Source: Acetobacteraceae bacterium (lineage in GTDB: Bacteria; Pseudomonadota; Alphaproteobacteria; Acetobacterales; Acetobacteraceae). Taken from it: a stretch of 5,394 nt of DNA. Below are positions 1 to 5,394 of the stretch, piece by piece (position 1 is the first letter of the stretch; each line of letters starts with the position of its first letter). A program made the translations under genes and the position numbers. The stretch lies in the NCBI GenBank assembly GCA_947462945.1, contig CANHTE010000135.1:1-5394 (forward strand). Direction: 5' to 3'. A model generated the notes under the pieces. It was not told the DNA's origin and ran no database searches. It saw only the letters and a list, made by a program, of their open reading frames with translations.

Positions 1-437
1 ATGCGTCCCTGGTGCAGGACCTGCTGGCGGCCTATCGCCAGCTGGACGCCTATCCCGAAGTGCCGGCCATGCTGGGCGCGCTGCGCGCGCAGGGGATGCG
101 CACGGCCATCCTCTCCAACGGCACGCCCCAGATGCTGGCGGATGCGACCCGGGCCGCCGGCATCGCGCCCCTGCTGGATGCCCTGATCTCGGTCGAGGCG
201 GTGGGCATCTTCAAGCCGGACGCGCGCGTCTATGCCCTGGCTGAGGAAGATTTGGGCCTGCCCGCCAGCCGCATGCTGTTCGTCTCGGCCAATCCCTGGG
301 ATACGCAGGCCGCGCTGGCCGCCGGCTTCCGCGCCATCCGCATCAATCGCAACAACGCGCCCGATGAATACGGGCTGGAAGCCGCTGGCGTGCCAAGCCT
401 GACTGACCTCTCAACCCTGCCCGGCCACGCCCCATGA
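1..437 (+). CDS. Type II HAD hydrolase (L-2-haloacid dehalogenase-like), 5' truncated
   Basis: This is the C-terminal part of a haloacid dehalogenase superfamily hydrolase, a probable cytosolic hydrolase of small halogenated acids or phosphorylated compounds. The first whole codon is at position 3, and about 144 residues are present. The family is usually about 220-230 residues, so the start and the N-terminal motif I with the nucleophilic Asp lie off the left edge. Visible family motifs in order are LSNG (Ser/Asn codons 114-119), IFKPDARVYALA (Lys codon 213-215) and SANPWD (codons 285-302). These match the Ser-Asn, Lys and Ser-x-Asn-x-x-Asp positions of L-2-haloacid dehalogenases. Many type II HAD proteins keep these residues without proven dehalogenase activity, so the substrate is uncertain. 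The TGA stop overlaps the ATG of the next gene, which suggests translational coupling. Confidence 0.9.
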   Translation, partial: ASLVQDLLAAYRQLDAYPEVPAMLGALRAQGMRTAILSNGTPQMLADATRAAGIAPLLDALISVEAVGIFKPDARVYALAEEDLGLPASRMLFVSANPWDTQAALAAGFRAIRINRNNAPDEYGLEAAGVPSLTDLSTLPGHAP

Positions 438-1768
438 CGCCCGAGGGGCGGCTCTCCGCCGCGATTGACCTGCTGCACCAGGTGTTCGACCAGCCGCGCC
501 GGCCGGCCGATGCCATCAGCGCCGATTTCTTTCGCGCCCGCCGCTATATCGGCGGCAGTGACCGCCGCGCCGTCTCGGACCTGGCCTGGGGCGTGTTGCG
601 GCAAAGGTTGCGGCTGGAATGGTGGATTGCGCAAAGCGGCGCCCGCCTGACGCCGCGCCTGCTGGTGCTGGCGCATTTGCTGCTGACCGAAAAGCGCAAG
701 CTGGTGGAGGCGGCCCGGCTGTTCGATGGCGGCCGCTTCGCCGCCGGCCCGCTGGATGTGGGCGAGATGGGCGTGGGCGAACACCTCATCGGCAAGCCGC
801 TGATGGGCAAGGAAATGCCCGATGGCGCCCGACTGAACCTGCCCGAATGGGCGCTGGCCGGCCTGCGCGCCCGCTTCGGCGATGCGCTGGAGGCCGAGGC
901 CCTGGCCATGGAAGGCACGGCCCCGCTCGACCTGCGGGTGAATCTGCTGAAATCCACCCGCGAAGCCGCCCAGGCGGCACTCCGCGCGGAGGGGCTGATC
1001 TCGGAGACGACGCCCCACTCGCCCTGGGGGCTGCGCCTGCCGCATCGCACGCCCATCACCGGCTCTGCCGCCTATAAGGCCGGCGTGATCGAGGTGCAGG
1101 ATGAGGGCAGCCAGCTGATCGCCGCCCTGGTGGCCGCGCGGCCCGGCATGCGCGTGGCCGATTACTGCGCGGGGGCGGCGGGCAAGACGCTCGCCATGGC
1201 GGCCACCATGGAAAATCAGGGCCGCGTCACCGCCTGCGATGTCTCGGTCCCCCGCCTCGAAGGTGCGACGAAGCGCCTGCGCCGCGCGGGTGTCCACAAT
1301 GCCGAGACGCATCTGCTCGAAGCGGGTGACCGCTGGGTGAAGCGCCGCGCTGCCACCTTCGACCGCGTGCTGGTGGATGCCCCCTGCACCGGCACCGGCA
1401 CCTGGCGCCGCAACCCCGATGCGCGCAGCCGCACCGGCCCGGACGACCTGCGGGAGCTGCTGGCGAAACAACATGAAATTCTTGCAACTTCGGCACAACT
1501 GGTGAAAGCTGGAGGTAGGCTTGTCTACGCGACATGCTCACTGCTGCCGGAGGAAAATGAAGTGCAGGTTGAGGCGTTCCTGGCGAGCCACCCGGCCTTC
1601 CGCGCCATTCCCCTCGGCCTGGCCTGGGAGCAGGCCGGCCTGGCCGGTGCACCGCCAAATGCACCTTCCGCTGGCGCGCCGCATCTGCGCCTCTCCCCCG
1701 GTGCGCATGGCACGGATGGGTTCTTCTGTGCCGTGCTCGAACGACGGACGCCTGAGCCTTCGGCTTGA
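434..1768 (+). CDS. RsmB/NOP-family RNA m5C methyltransferase
   Basis: This 444-residue SAM-dependent methyltransferase probably makes 5-methylcytosine in 16S rRNA, as RsmB does in E. coli. Residues 1 to about 130 are a helical region resembling the NusB-like RNA-binding part of RsmB (AISADFFRARRYIGGSDRR). The catalytic domain follows: VQDEGSQL at 221-228, the SAM-binding loop DYCAGAAGKT at 243-252, motif IV DAPCTGTG at 315-322 with Cys318, and motif VI YATCSLLPEENE with Cys368. In this family the motif VI Cys is the nucleophile and the motif IV Cys helps release the product; both are present. The C-terminal GTDGFFCAVLER is also typical. The SAM loop differs from the usual DxCAAPGGKT by lacking the proline. 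The ATG overlaps the upstream stop, and no strong Shine-Dalgarno is seen, so reinitiation is likely. The exact target cytosine cannot be read from the sequence. Confidence 0.93.
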   Translation: MTPEGRLSAAIDLLHQVFDQPRRPADAISADFFRARRYIGGSDRRAVSDLAWGVLRQRLRLEWWIAQSGARLTPRLLVLAHLLLTEKRKLVEAARLFDGGRFAAGPLDVGEMGVGEHLIGKPLMGKEMPDGARLNLPEWALAGLRARFGDALEAEALAMEGTAPLDLRVNLLKSTREAAQAALRAEGLISETTPHSPWGLRLPHRTPITGSAAYKAGVIEVQDEGSQLIAALVAARPGMRVADYCAGAAGKTLAMAATMENQGRVTACDVSVPRLEGATKRLRRAGVHNAETHLLEAGDRWVKRRAATFDRVLVDAPCTGTGTWRRNPDARSRTGPDDLRELLAKQHEILATSAQLVKAGGRLVYATCSLLPEENEVQVEAFLASHPAFRAIPLGLAWEQAGLAGAPPNAPSAGAPHLRLSPGAHGTDGFFCAVLERRTPEPSA

Positions 1769-1777
1769 GCGGCCGCG

Positions 1778-2341
1778 ATGGTCACCATCCGCCGCGCCCG
1801 CCCCGGAGACGCCGATGCCATGGCGCGCGTTCACCTCGCCGCCTGGCGCAGCACCTATGCCGGCGTCCTGCCTGAGGCCTATCTGACCACCCTCTCGGCC
1901 AGCCAGGAAAGCCTGGGCTATGAGCGCGCCATCCTGGAGCGGCGCGGTGGCCATGCGGGCTTCGTGGCCATTGCCGATGGGCAGGAGGCCTCCGGACCCG
2001 GGCTGGTGGGCTTCGTCACCGGCGGCATGTCCCGCCGCCCCACCATCGCCGAGGGCGAGGTGGAGACGATCTATCTGCTGGATGATTTCCGGGACCGCGG
2101 CATTGGCCGGCGGTTGATGCGGGCCATGGCCTCCCATCTGGCATCGCTTGGCGCCGAATCGGCCTTTGCCTGGGTGCTGGAGGAGAATGCCTCCCGCTGG
2201 TTCTATCAGCGCCTCGACGCCCGCGTGGCCGCGCGGGAGGAGATGATGTTTGCCGGCCAGAAAACGGCGCAGCTGGCCTATGCCTGGACGCCCATCCATA
2301 CCCTGCTGAGCGCCACGGCCAACACCAACCTGCGGCGATAA
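1778..2341 (+). CDS. GNAT family N-acetyltransferase
   Basis: This 187-residue cytosolic protein has a single GNAT fold, predicted to transfer an acetyl group from acetyl-CoA to an amine. The N-terminal MVTIRRARPGDADAMARVHLAAWRSTYAG is the usual first strand and helix. Motif A is at about residues 95-120, with the acetyl-CoA pyrophosphate loop RDRGIG at 105-110. Motif B is at 132-149 (WVLEENASRWFYQRLDAR). Length is normal for a single-domain GNAT. The gene starts 9 nt after the methyltransferase stop and is probably cotranscribed. The Shine-Dalgarno is weak (GAG about 8 nt before ATG). The substrate is unknown: it could be a small molecule, an antibiotic-like amine or a protein N-terminus. 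Its place beside an rRNA methyltransferase gene is suggestive of nothing more than shared transcription. Confidence 0.92.
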   Translation: MVTIRRARPGDADAMARVHLAAWRSTYAGVLPEAYLTTLSASQESLGYERAILERRGGHAGFVAIADGQEASGPGLVGFVTGGMSRRPTIAEGEVETIYLLDDFRDRGIGRRLMRAMASHLASLGAESAFAWVLEENASRWFYQRLDARVAAREEMMFAGQKTAQLAYAWTPIHTLLSATANTNLRR

Positions 2342-2345
2342 TGGG

Positions 2346-4115
2346 TCACAGCGGCGCGCATTCCCGCGCCATCCAGCCCCGCACCGGCGCTTCCAGCAGC
2401 GGGCCGATTTCGGCCAGCACCCGGGCCTGATAGGCGTTCACCCAATCACGCTCGGCCGGTGTCAGCAGCCCAGAATCCAGCAGGGCACGGCAATAGGGGG
2501 CCAGGGTCAGCGTCTCGAATTCCAGGAAGGGCTTGGCCTGATCCGGCTGGGGCATGGCCTCGCGTGCCAGCAGCAAATTCTCGATGCGGATGCCGTATTG
2601 GCCTGGCAGGTAGTACCCCGGCTCATCGGAGAGGATCATGCCCGGCTGGATTGGCACCACCCGGGCCGCCCGGCTGAAGGCCACCGGCCCTTCATGGACG
2701 GAGAGGAAACTGCCCACGCCATGCCCCGTGCCGTGGTCGTAATCCAAACCCGCATCCCAGAGCGGGCGGCGGGCGATGGCATCCAGATGCGGCCCCGCAA
2801 CCCCGGCCGGGAAACGCAATGTGGCCAGCGCGACATGCCCGCGCAGCACCGCCGTGTAGCGCGCACGCAGCGAAGCCGGCGCCGGTCCGGGGCCGGTCCA
2901 GAGGGTGCGGGTGATGTCCGTGGTGCCGTCAGGATATTGCCCGCCGCTGTCAATCAGATAGCATTCATTGGCGTGGATCAGGCGGTTGGTCGCCTCGGTC
3001 ACGCGGTAATGCACGATGGCGCCGTTTTCGCCGGCGCCGGAAATGGCGGGGAAGCTCTCGGCCACGAAGCCCGCGACGCGGCGCCGCTCATCCAGCAAAT
3101 GTGCCGCGGCCGACATCTCGGTCAATTCGCCGACAGGCGCCTGCACGGCGAACCAGGCGAGGAAATTGGCCACCGCCACCGCATCGCGCCGATGCGCCTG
3201 CCGCGCGCCCTGCTGTTCCGTCGCGTTCTTGGTGGCGCGGGGCAGGCGCGTCGGGTCTTCGCCCGGGACCACGCGCGCCCCGGCGGAGCGCAAGGTGGCG
3301 CCGAACCAGGCGGGCGTGGCCTCCGCATCGAGACGCACGGTCTTGCCGGCCAGTTCCGCCAGGGCACTCGGCAGGTTGGCGCGGGGTTCGATGGATACCC
3401 GGTTGCCCAGATGCGCGCGCGTCGCCTCGGCCACGCGCTCCGGCGCGTGCAGGAACATCCGCACGGAAGCATCGGCACCCAGCAGGGCGAAGGCCAGCGG
3501 CATGGGCGTATGGGCAAGGTCAGCCCCGCGCAGATTAAGCAGCCAGGCGACGGAATGCGCATCGGCCAGCAGGGCCGCATCCTCGCCCGATTGGCGCAGC
3601 AGGGCGGCCGCGTCCTCGCGCTTCGCCTCCGAGGTGGCACCGGCGAGGTCCAGGCCATGCGGCAGGACGGCAGCGCTGGGCGGCTCGGGCCGCTCCTGCC
3701 AGATCGCATCCAGCGGATTGGGCGAAAGGGGCACAAGGTTGACCGCGCCGAGGCGCTTGAGGAAGGCGTCGCTGTGCAGCCATGGATCATGGCCGATGGT
3801 GAGCTTCTCCGCATATTCGCGCAGCCAGGCCTCGGGCGGTTGTTCGGTGAGATGCCGGCGCTCCCACAGCGCGCCATCGGTCTCGGCCACCACCTGTGTG
3901 GTGTAGCGGCCATCGGTGAAGATGGCGGCGCGGTCGGCCAGGACGATCGCGAGGCCGGCGCTGCCGGTAAAGCCGGTGAGCCAGGCGAGGCGCTCGCCGG
4001 AAGGGGGAACATACTCGCCCAGATGCTCGTCCGAGCGGGGGATGAGGAAGCCATCCACCCCCGCCTCGCGCAAGGCGCGGCGCAGGGCGGCGAGGCGTTC
4101 GGGCCGGTTCAACAT
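2346..4115 (-). CDS. Aminopeptidase P family protein (M24B Xaa-Pro aminopeptidase)
   Basis: This 589-residue metallopeptidase is predicted to remove an N-terminal residue that precedes proline. It has the long, three-domain form found in eukaryotic cytosolic aminopeptidase P and in many alphaproteobacteria: two creatinase-like N-terminal domains (about 1-300), then the pita-bread M24 domain (about 305-540) and a C-terminal tail. The five metal ligands are all visible: Asp389 (YLIDSGGQY), Asp400 (GTTDITRT), His465 (HGTGHGVGSF), Glu498 (LSDEPGYY) and Glu512 (IRIENLL). Their spacing fits the family. The accessory histidines His369 (AIVHY) and His474 (SVHEGP) are present too. No signal peptide is seen, so it is cytosolic. 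The reading frame is open up to 4211, but ATG at 4115 is chosen because MLNRPERLAALR is the usual N-terminus and AGGA lies 8 nt upstream. The gene ends 4 nt from the convergent GNAT gene. Confidence 0.95.
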   Translation of the reverse strand: MLNRPERLAALRRALREAGVDGFLIPRSDEHLGEYVPPSGERLAWLTGFTGSAGLAIVLADRAAIFTDGRYTTQVVAETDGALWERRHLTEQPPEAWLREYAEKLTIGHDPWLHSDAFLKRLGAVNLVPLSPNPLDAIWQERPEPPSAAVLPHGLDLAGATSEAKREDAAALLRQSGEDAALLADAHSVAWLLNLRGADLAHTPMPLAFALLGADASVRMFLHAPERVAEATRAHLGNRVSIEPRANLPSALAELAGKTVRLDAEATPAWFGATLRSAGARVVPGEDPTRLPRATKNATEQQGARQAHRRDAVAVANFLAWFAVQAPVGELTEMSAAAHLLDERRRVAGFVAESFPAISGAGENGAIVHYRVTEATNRLIHANECYLIDSGGQYPDGTTDITRTLWTGPGPAPASLRARYTAVLRGHVALATLRFPAGVAGPHLDAIARRPLWDAGLDYDHGTGHGVGSFLSVHEGPVAFSRAARVVPIQPGMILSDEPGYYLPGQYGIRIENLLLAREAMPQPDQAKPFLEFETLTLAPYCRALLDSGLLTPAERDWVNAYQARVLAEIGPLLEAPVRGWMARECAPL

Positions 4116-4123
4116 TGTCTCAG

Positions 4124-4127
4124 TCCT
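4124..4127 (-). promoter_or_regulatory. Shine-Dalgarno of the aminopeptidase P gene
   Basis: Read on the minus strand, AGGA lies 8 nt before the ATG at 4115-4113. It selects this start over the longer in-frame extension that reaches 4211, whose extra 32 residues look like translated intergenic DNA. Confidence 0.6.
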
Positions 4128-4155
4128 GTCATTAAAACATGTGTTCACAATAAGA

Positions 4156-4172
4156 CATGCTTCTGATGCATG
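4156..4172. repeat. Inverted repeat CATGC-N7-GCATG, copy 1 (operator candidate)
   Basis: This is a perfect 5-bp inverted repeat with a 7-nt spacer. The spacer is partly symmetric (TC-T-GA), so the dyad covers most of the 17 bp. It lies about 41 nt upstream of the aminopeptidase ATG and about 98 nt upstream of the DUF1127 ATG. A second copy with the same spacing sits at 4767-4783, and both are followed by CC and then by AAGCTTCGC (here at 4183-4191). The size and symmetry suit a dimeric regulator, but no regulator gene is in the window. Confidence 0.45.
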
Positions 4173-4232
4173 CCTGCTGGATAAGCTTCGCACAACCTCT
4201 CGCGGCCGCAATCCCCTAGATGACGCTCATCC

Positions 4233-4249
4233 GGGCGGCACGGCCGCCC
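4233..4249 (+). other. GC-rich hairpin in the DUF1127 leader
   Basis: GGGCGGC (4233-4239) pairs perfectly with GCCGCCC (4243-4249) around a 3-nt loop. It ends 8 nt before the Shine-Dalgarno of the DUF1127 gene. If transcription starts upstream of it, the stem-loop would lie in the 5' leader and could affect translation or mRNA stability. No U tract follows, so it is not a normal terminator. Confidence 0.4.
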
Positions 4250-4257
4250 CTCACAGC

Positions 4258-4261
4258 AGGA
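4258..4261 (+). promoter_or_regulatory. Shine-Dalgarno of the DUF1127 gene
   Basis: AGGA lies 9 nt before the ATG at 4271. It decides this start over the upstream in-frame ATG at 4220, which has no ribosome binding site and would add 17 residues encoded across the leader hairpin. Confidence 0.6.
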
Positions 4262-4270
4262 CCAAAGATC

Positions 4271-4597
4271 ATGAACCGCCTCACCTCCGCCGAAGCAGCG
4301 CTGCTGATGCCCCGCACGCAGCGCAATGCGGAAGCCGAGCGCATCCAGGCCGTCATTGCGGAAGCCCGCCAGCTGCGCGACGCCGCCCTGGCCGCGCGCA
4401 TCACGGGCTTTTTCCAGACGCTTCGCGCGGCACTGACCGCCATTCGCAACCGCCGCGACACCATCGAACAACTGCGCGGCCTCAGCGACCGCGAGCTGGC
4501 CGATATCGGCCTGACGCGGGGCAGCATCCGCTCCACCGCCGCCGCCGCCACGCCCTTCGCCGCCAATGACGTGGCCGAGACGCGCCAGGCCGCATAA
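4271..4597 (+). CDS. DUF1127 domain-containing protein
   Basis: This small basic protein of 108 residues has a C-terminal DUF1127 (YjiS-like) domain at about residues 55-87, with the signature RRDTIEQLRGLSDRELADIGLTRGSI. The N-terminal half (about 18-60) is predicted to be a long amphipathic helix rich in Ala, Arg and Glu. The tail after residue 88 is Ala-rich and likely disordered. DUF1127 proteins are common in alphaproteobacteria. Some are known to affect RNA turnover or maturation (CcaF1 in Rhodobacter sphaeroides) and phosphate or carbon physiology (Agrobacterium). The role here is unknown, but an RNA-linked regulatory function is a fair inference. Many DUF1127 proteins are only about 45-75 residues, so this is one of the longer kind, with an N-terminal extension. 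No signal peptide or membrane segment is seen. It appears monocistronic. Confidence 0.88.
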   Translation: MNRLTSAEAALLMPRTQRNAEAERIQAVIAEARQLRDAALAARITGFFQTLRAALTAIRNRRDTIEQLRGLSDRELADIGLTRGSIRSTAAAATPFAANDVAETRQAA

Positions 4598-4632
4598 GAG
4601 TCCTGCCCAGGCAGGCTGGCGGCGAAAGCTGG

Positions 4633-4651
4633 GCGCGGAAATCTTCCGCGC
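4633..4651 (+). terminator. Stem-loop after the DUF1127 gene, possible terminator
   Basis: GCGCGGAA (4633-4640) pairs perfectly with TTCCGCGC (4644-4651) around a 3-nt loop, 35 nt after the DUF1127 stop. It is the strongest hairpin in the noncoding stretch. There is no T-run after it, so if it ends transcription it is a non-classical terminator, or it may instead protect the 3' end of the mRNA. A weaker stem, CCTGC/GCAGG, lies at 4602-4615. Confidence 0.3.
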
Positions 4652-4716
4652 GGCCGATGTTGAAAACATCCGCCAGGATTCGCAGACGGTCTCCGGGCAT
4701 CGGGGTCAGTCATCCC

Positions 4717-4732
4717 GTCCCGACGGCGGGAC
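4717..4732. repeat. Inverted repeat GTCCCG-N4-CGGGAC
   Basis: This is a perfect 6-bp dyad with a 4-nt loop in the noncoding stretch between the DUF1127 and MFS genes. CCC at 4714-4716 could also pair with GGG at 4737-4739 across a bulge. It could be part of a leader RNA, a small RNA or a terminator. Nothing in the sequence decides between these. Confidence 0.3.
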
Positions 4733-4766
4733 AGACGGGCCAACCCACCGCCTTGCGGCCCGGCTC

Positions 4767-4783
4767 CATGCATCATGAGCATG
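4767..4783. repeat. Inverted repeat CATGC-N7-GCATG, copy 2 (operator candidate)
   Basis: This has the same 5-bp half-sites and the same 7-nt spacer length as the copy at 4156-4172. Over 19 bp including the trailing CC the two sites agree at 14 positions. The spacer here is not symmetric. AAGCTTCGC follows at 4797-4805, where it overlaps a small hairpin (GCAAGC/GCTTGC, 4795-4809). The site lies 57 nt before the preferred MFS start at 4841, a plausible operator position. Confidence 0.45.
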
Positions 4784-4840
4784 CCGGTCCCCTTGCAAGC
4801 TTCGCTTGCGCCCCACCGGCCGCTCTGGTCTGGTTTGGTC

Positions 4841-5394
4841 ATGCAAGCCTCCGCACCTTCCGCCCGCAGCATCCTCTGGGTCGCCATCATCGCGGCGGCG
4901 GCGACCTCCAGCCTTGCCATGGGCATTCGCCAGACCTTCGGGCTCCTGCTGCTGCCGCTATCGGCCGAGCATGGCATCGCGCCCTGGGCCTTTGGCCTGG
5001 CGGTTGCGCTGCACAACCTGACCTGGGGGCTGGCGCAGCCGGTCTCCGGCTCGATGGCGGATAAGTATGGCTCGGGCCGGGTCATGGCCTTTGGCGGCCT
5101 GTTCTATCTGATCGGCTGCGGCTTGCCGGCGTTGCTGCCCTCCAACCTCATGGTGCTGATCGGCATCGGGTTTTTCTCGGGCCTGGGTGTGGCCTGCGCG
5201 GGCACGGGGCTGGCGCTTGCCGCCATCGGCCGCCTCGCACCGCCGGAAAAGCGCGGGGAATACATCGGCATTGCCAGTGCGGGCGGCAGCCTGGGCCAGG
5301 CGGCCATGGTGCCCATCACCTTCTCGGCCATTGGCGGCTTCGGCGCGGCCGGGGCGCTGGCCATGCTGGCCATCTCCGCCGTGCTGATAGATCG
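4841..5394 (+). CDS. MFS transporter, 3' truncated
   Basis: This is the N-terminal 184 codons of a major facilitator superfamily inner-membrane transporter; the frame stays open to the right edge. The family is usually about 400 residues with 12 membrane helices, so roughly half is present. Hydrophobic segments are seen at about residues 11-40, 49-69, 80-100, 103-130, 141-162 and 165-183. The loop between helices 2 and 3 carries the MFS motif A variant GSMADKYGSGR (70-80). The opening MGIRQTFGLLLLPLSAEHG resembles MFS proteins of the oxalate/formate and monocarboxylate-like groups, but the substrate cannot be told. The start is uncertain: ATG codons at 4775, 4781 and 4841 are in frame and none has a good Shine-Dalgarno. 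4841 is preferred because it gives a short cytosolic tail before helix 1 and leaves the upstream inverted repeat noncoding. Confidence 0.88.
   Translation, partial: MQASAPSARSILWVAIIAAAATSSLAMGIRQTFGLLLLPLSAEHGIAPWAFGLAVALHNLTWGLAQPVSGSMADKYGSGRVMAFGGLFYLIGCGLPALLPSNLMVLIGIGFFSGLGVACAGTGLALAAIGRLAPPEKRGEYIGIASAGGSLGQAAMVPITFSAIGGFGAAGALAMLAISAVLID

Larger units (their letters stand above)
4116..4270. promoter_or_regulatory. Divergent intergenic regulatory region
   Basis: This 155-bp region separates the minus-strand aminopeptidase from the plus-strand DUF1127 gene and should carry promoters for both. Positions 4111-4190 are about 41% GC (33 of 80 by hand count), far below the surrounding genes. 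Visible elements are TGTG-TT-CACA (4140-4149), CATGC-N7-GCATG (4156-4172) and a GC hairpin (4233-4249). On the minus strand TTTAAT (4136-4131) resembles a -10 box, but it would leave a leader of under 10 nt and lacks a good -35. No convincing sigma-70 promoter could be fixed on either strand. Confidence 0.6.

Noticed and set aside
230..1498. Open frame of 422 codons on the minus strand across the HAD and methyltransferase genes
   Set aside because: It is antisense to two well-supported genes, has low-complexity Ala/Gly/Arg/Gln composition and no domain.
1756..1768. Short hairpin AGCC-TTC-GGCT at the methyltransferase stop, as a terminator
   Set aside because: The stem has only four Watson-Crick pairs, has no T-run, and is 9 nt or so from the next start codon, so an intercistronic terminator is unlikely.
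1521..1886. TTG-initiated 121-codon frame behind GGAGGT, with a further GGAGGA before an ATG at 1557
   Set aside because: The Shine-Dalgarno-like strings fall in the GGA-rich low-GC patch of the methyltransferase. The product is an Arg/Pro/Ser-rich shadow that spans the methyltransferase-GNAT junction without any domain.
4006..4031. GGAAC-N17-CGTC, similar to an EcfG general stress promoter
   Set aside because: It lies inside the aminopeptidase coding sequence about 240 nt before the DUF1127 start, the last base departs from the CGTT consensus, and one such match is expected by chance.
2598..4166. Open frame of 522 codons on the plus strand, antisense to nearly the whole aminopeptidase gene
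   Set aside because: It mirrors a GC-rich gene with all catalytic motifs. The translation is rich in Gly, Arg, His and Gln with no recognisable domain, as expected for a shadow frame.
729..4209. Three copies of the 8-mer GCGGCCGC (729-736, 1769-1776, 4202-4209), one of them right before the GNAT start
   Set aside because: In DNA of about 70% GC roughly one copy is expected in this length, and the positions share no context.

Overview
The window is GC-rich (roughly 70% in the genes) and densely coded. It looks like a chromosomal segment of an alphaproteobacterium. The protein styles (an RsmB-like methyltransferase with the DYCAGAAGKT form of the SAM motif, a DUF1127 protein, a three-domain aminopeptidase P) fit Rhodospirillales/Acetobacteraceae, perhaps a Roseomonas-like genus. 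That placement is inferred from protein style and base composition, not from a marker gene. No rRNA, tRNA, CRISPR array, IS element or phage gene was seen.

Layout. (1) Positions 1-2341, plus strand: an apparent three-gene operon. It holds the 3' two-thirds of a type II HAD (haloacid dehalogenase-like) hydrolase, an RsmB/NOP-family RNA m5C methyltransferase joined to it by a 4-nt ATGA overlap, and a GNAT acetyltransferase 9 nt further on. (2) Positions 2346-4115, minus strand: a complete M24B Xaa-Pro aminopeptidase of the long three-domain type, convergent with the GNAT gene and only 4 nt from it. (3) Positions 4116-4270: an unusually AT-rich divergent intergenic region with several palindromes. 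(4) Positions 4271-4597, plus strand: a 108-residue DUF1127 protein. (5) Positions 4598-4840: a noncoding stretch with several stem-loops. (6) From 4841 to the window edge, plus strand: the N-terminal part of a major facilitator superfamily (MFS) transporter.

The genes are mostly ordinary housekeeping or accessory functions, and no clear new multi-gene system is visible. The most interesting signal is noncoding. The two intergenic regions, about 600 bp apart, each carry the inverted repeat CATGC-N7-GCATG followed by CC, and then, 8 or 11 nt later, the same 9-mer AAGCTTCGC. This could be a shared operator tying together the aminopeptidase/DUF1127 divergent region and the MFS gene, or a small dispersed repeat. 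Secondary points are a patch of lower GC and atypical codons over the catalytic motif VI of the methyltransferase, and a strong GC hairpin just ahead of the DUF1127 ribosome binding site.
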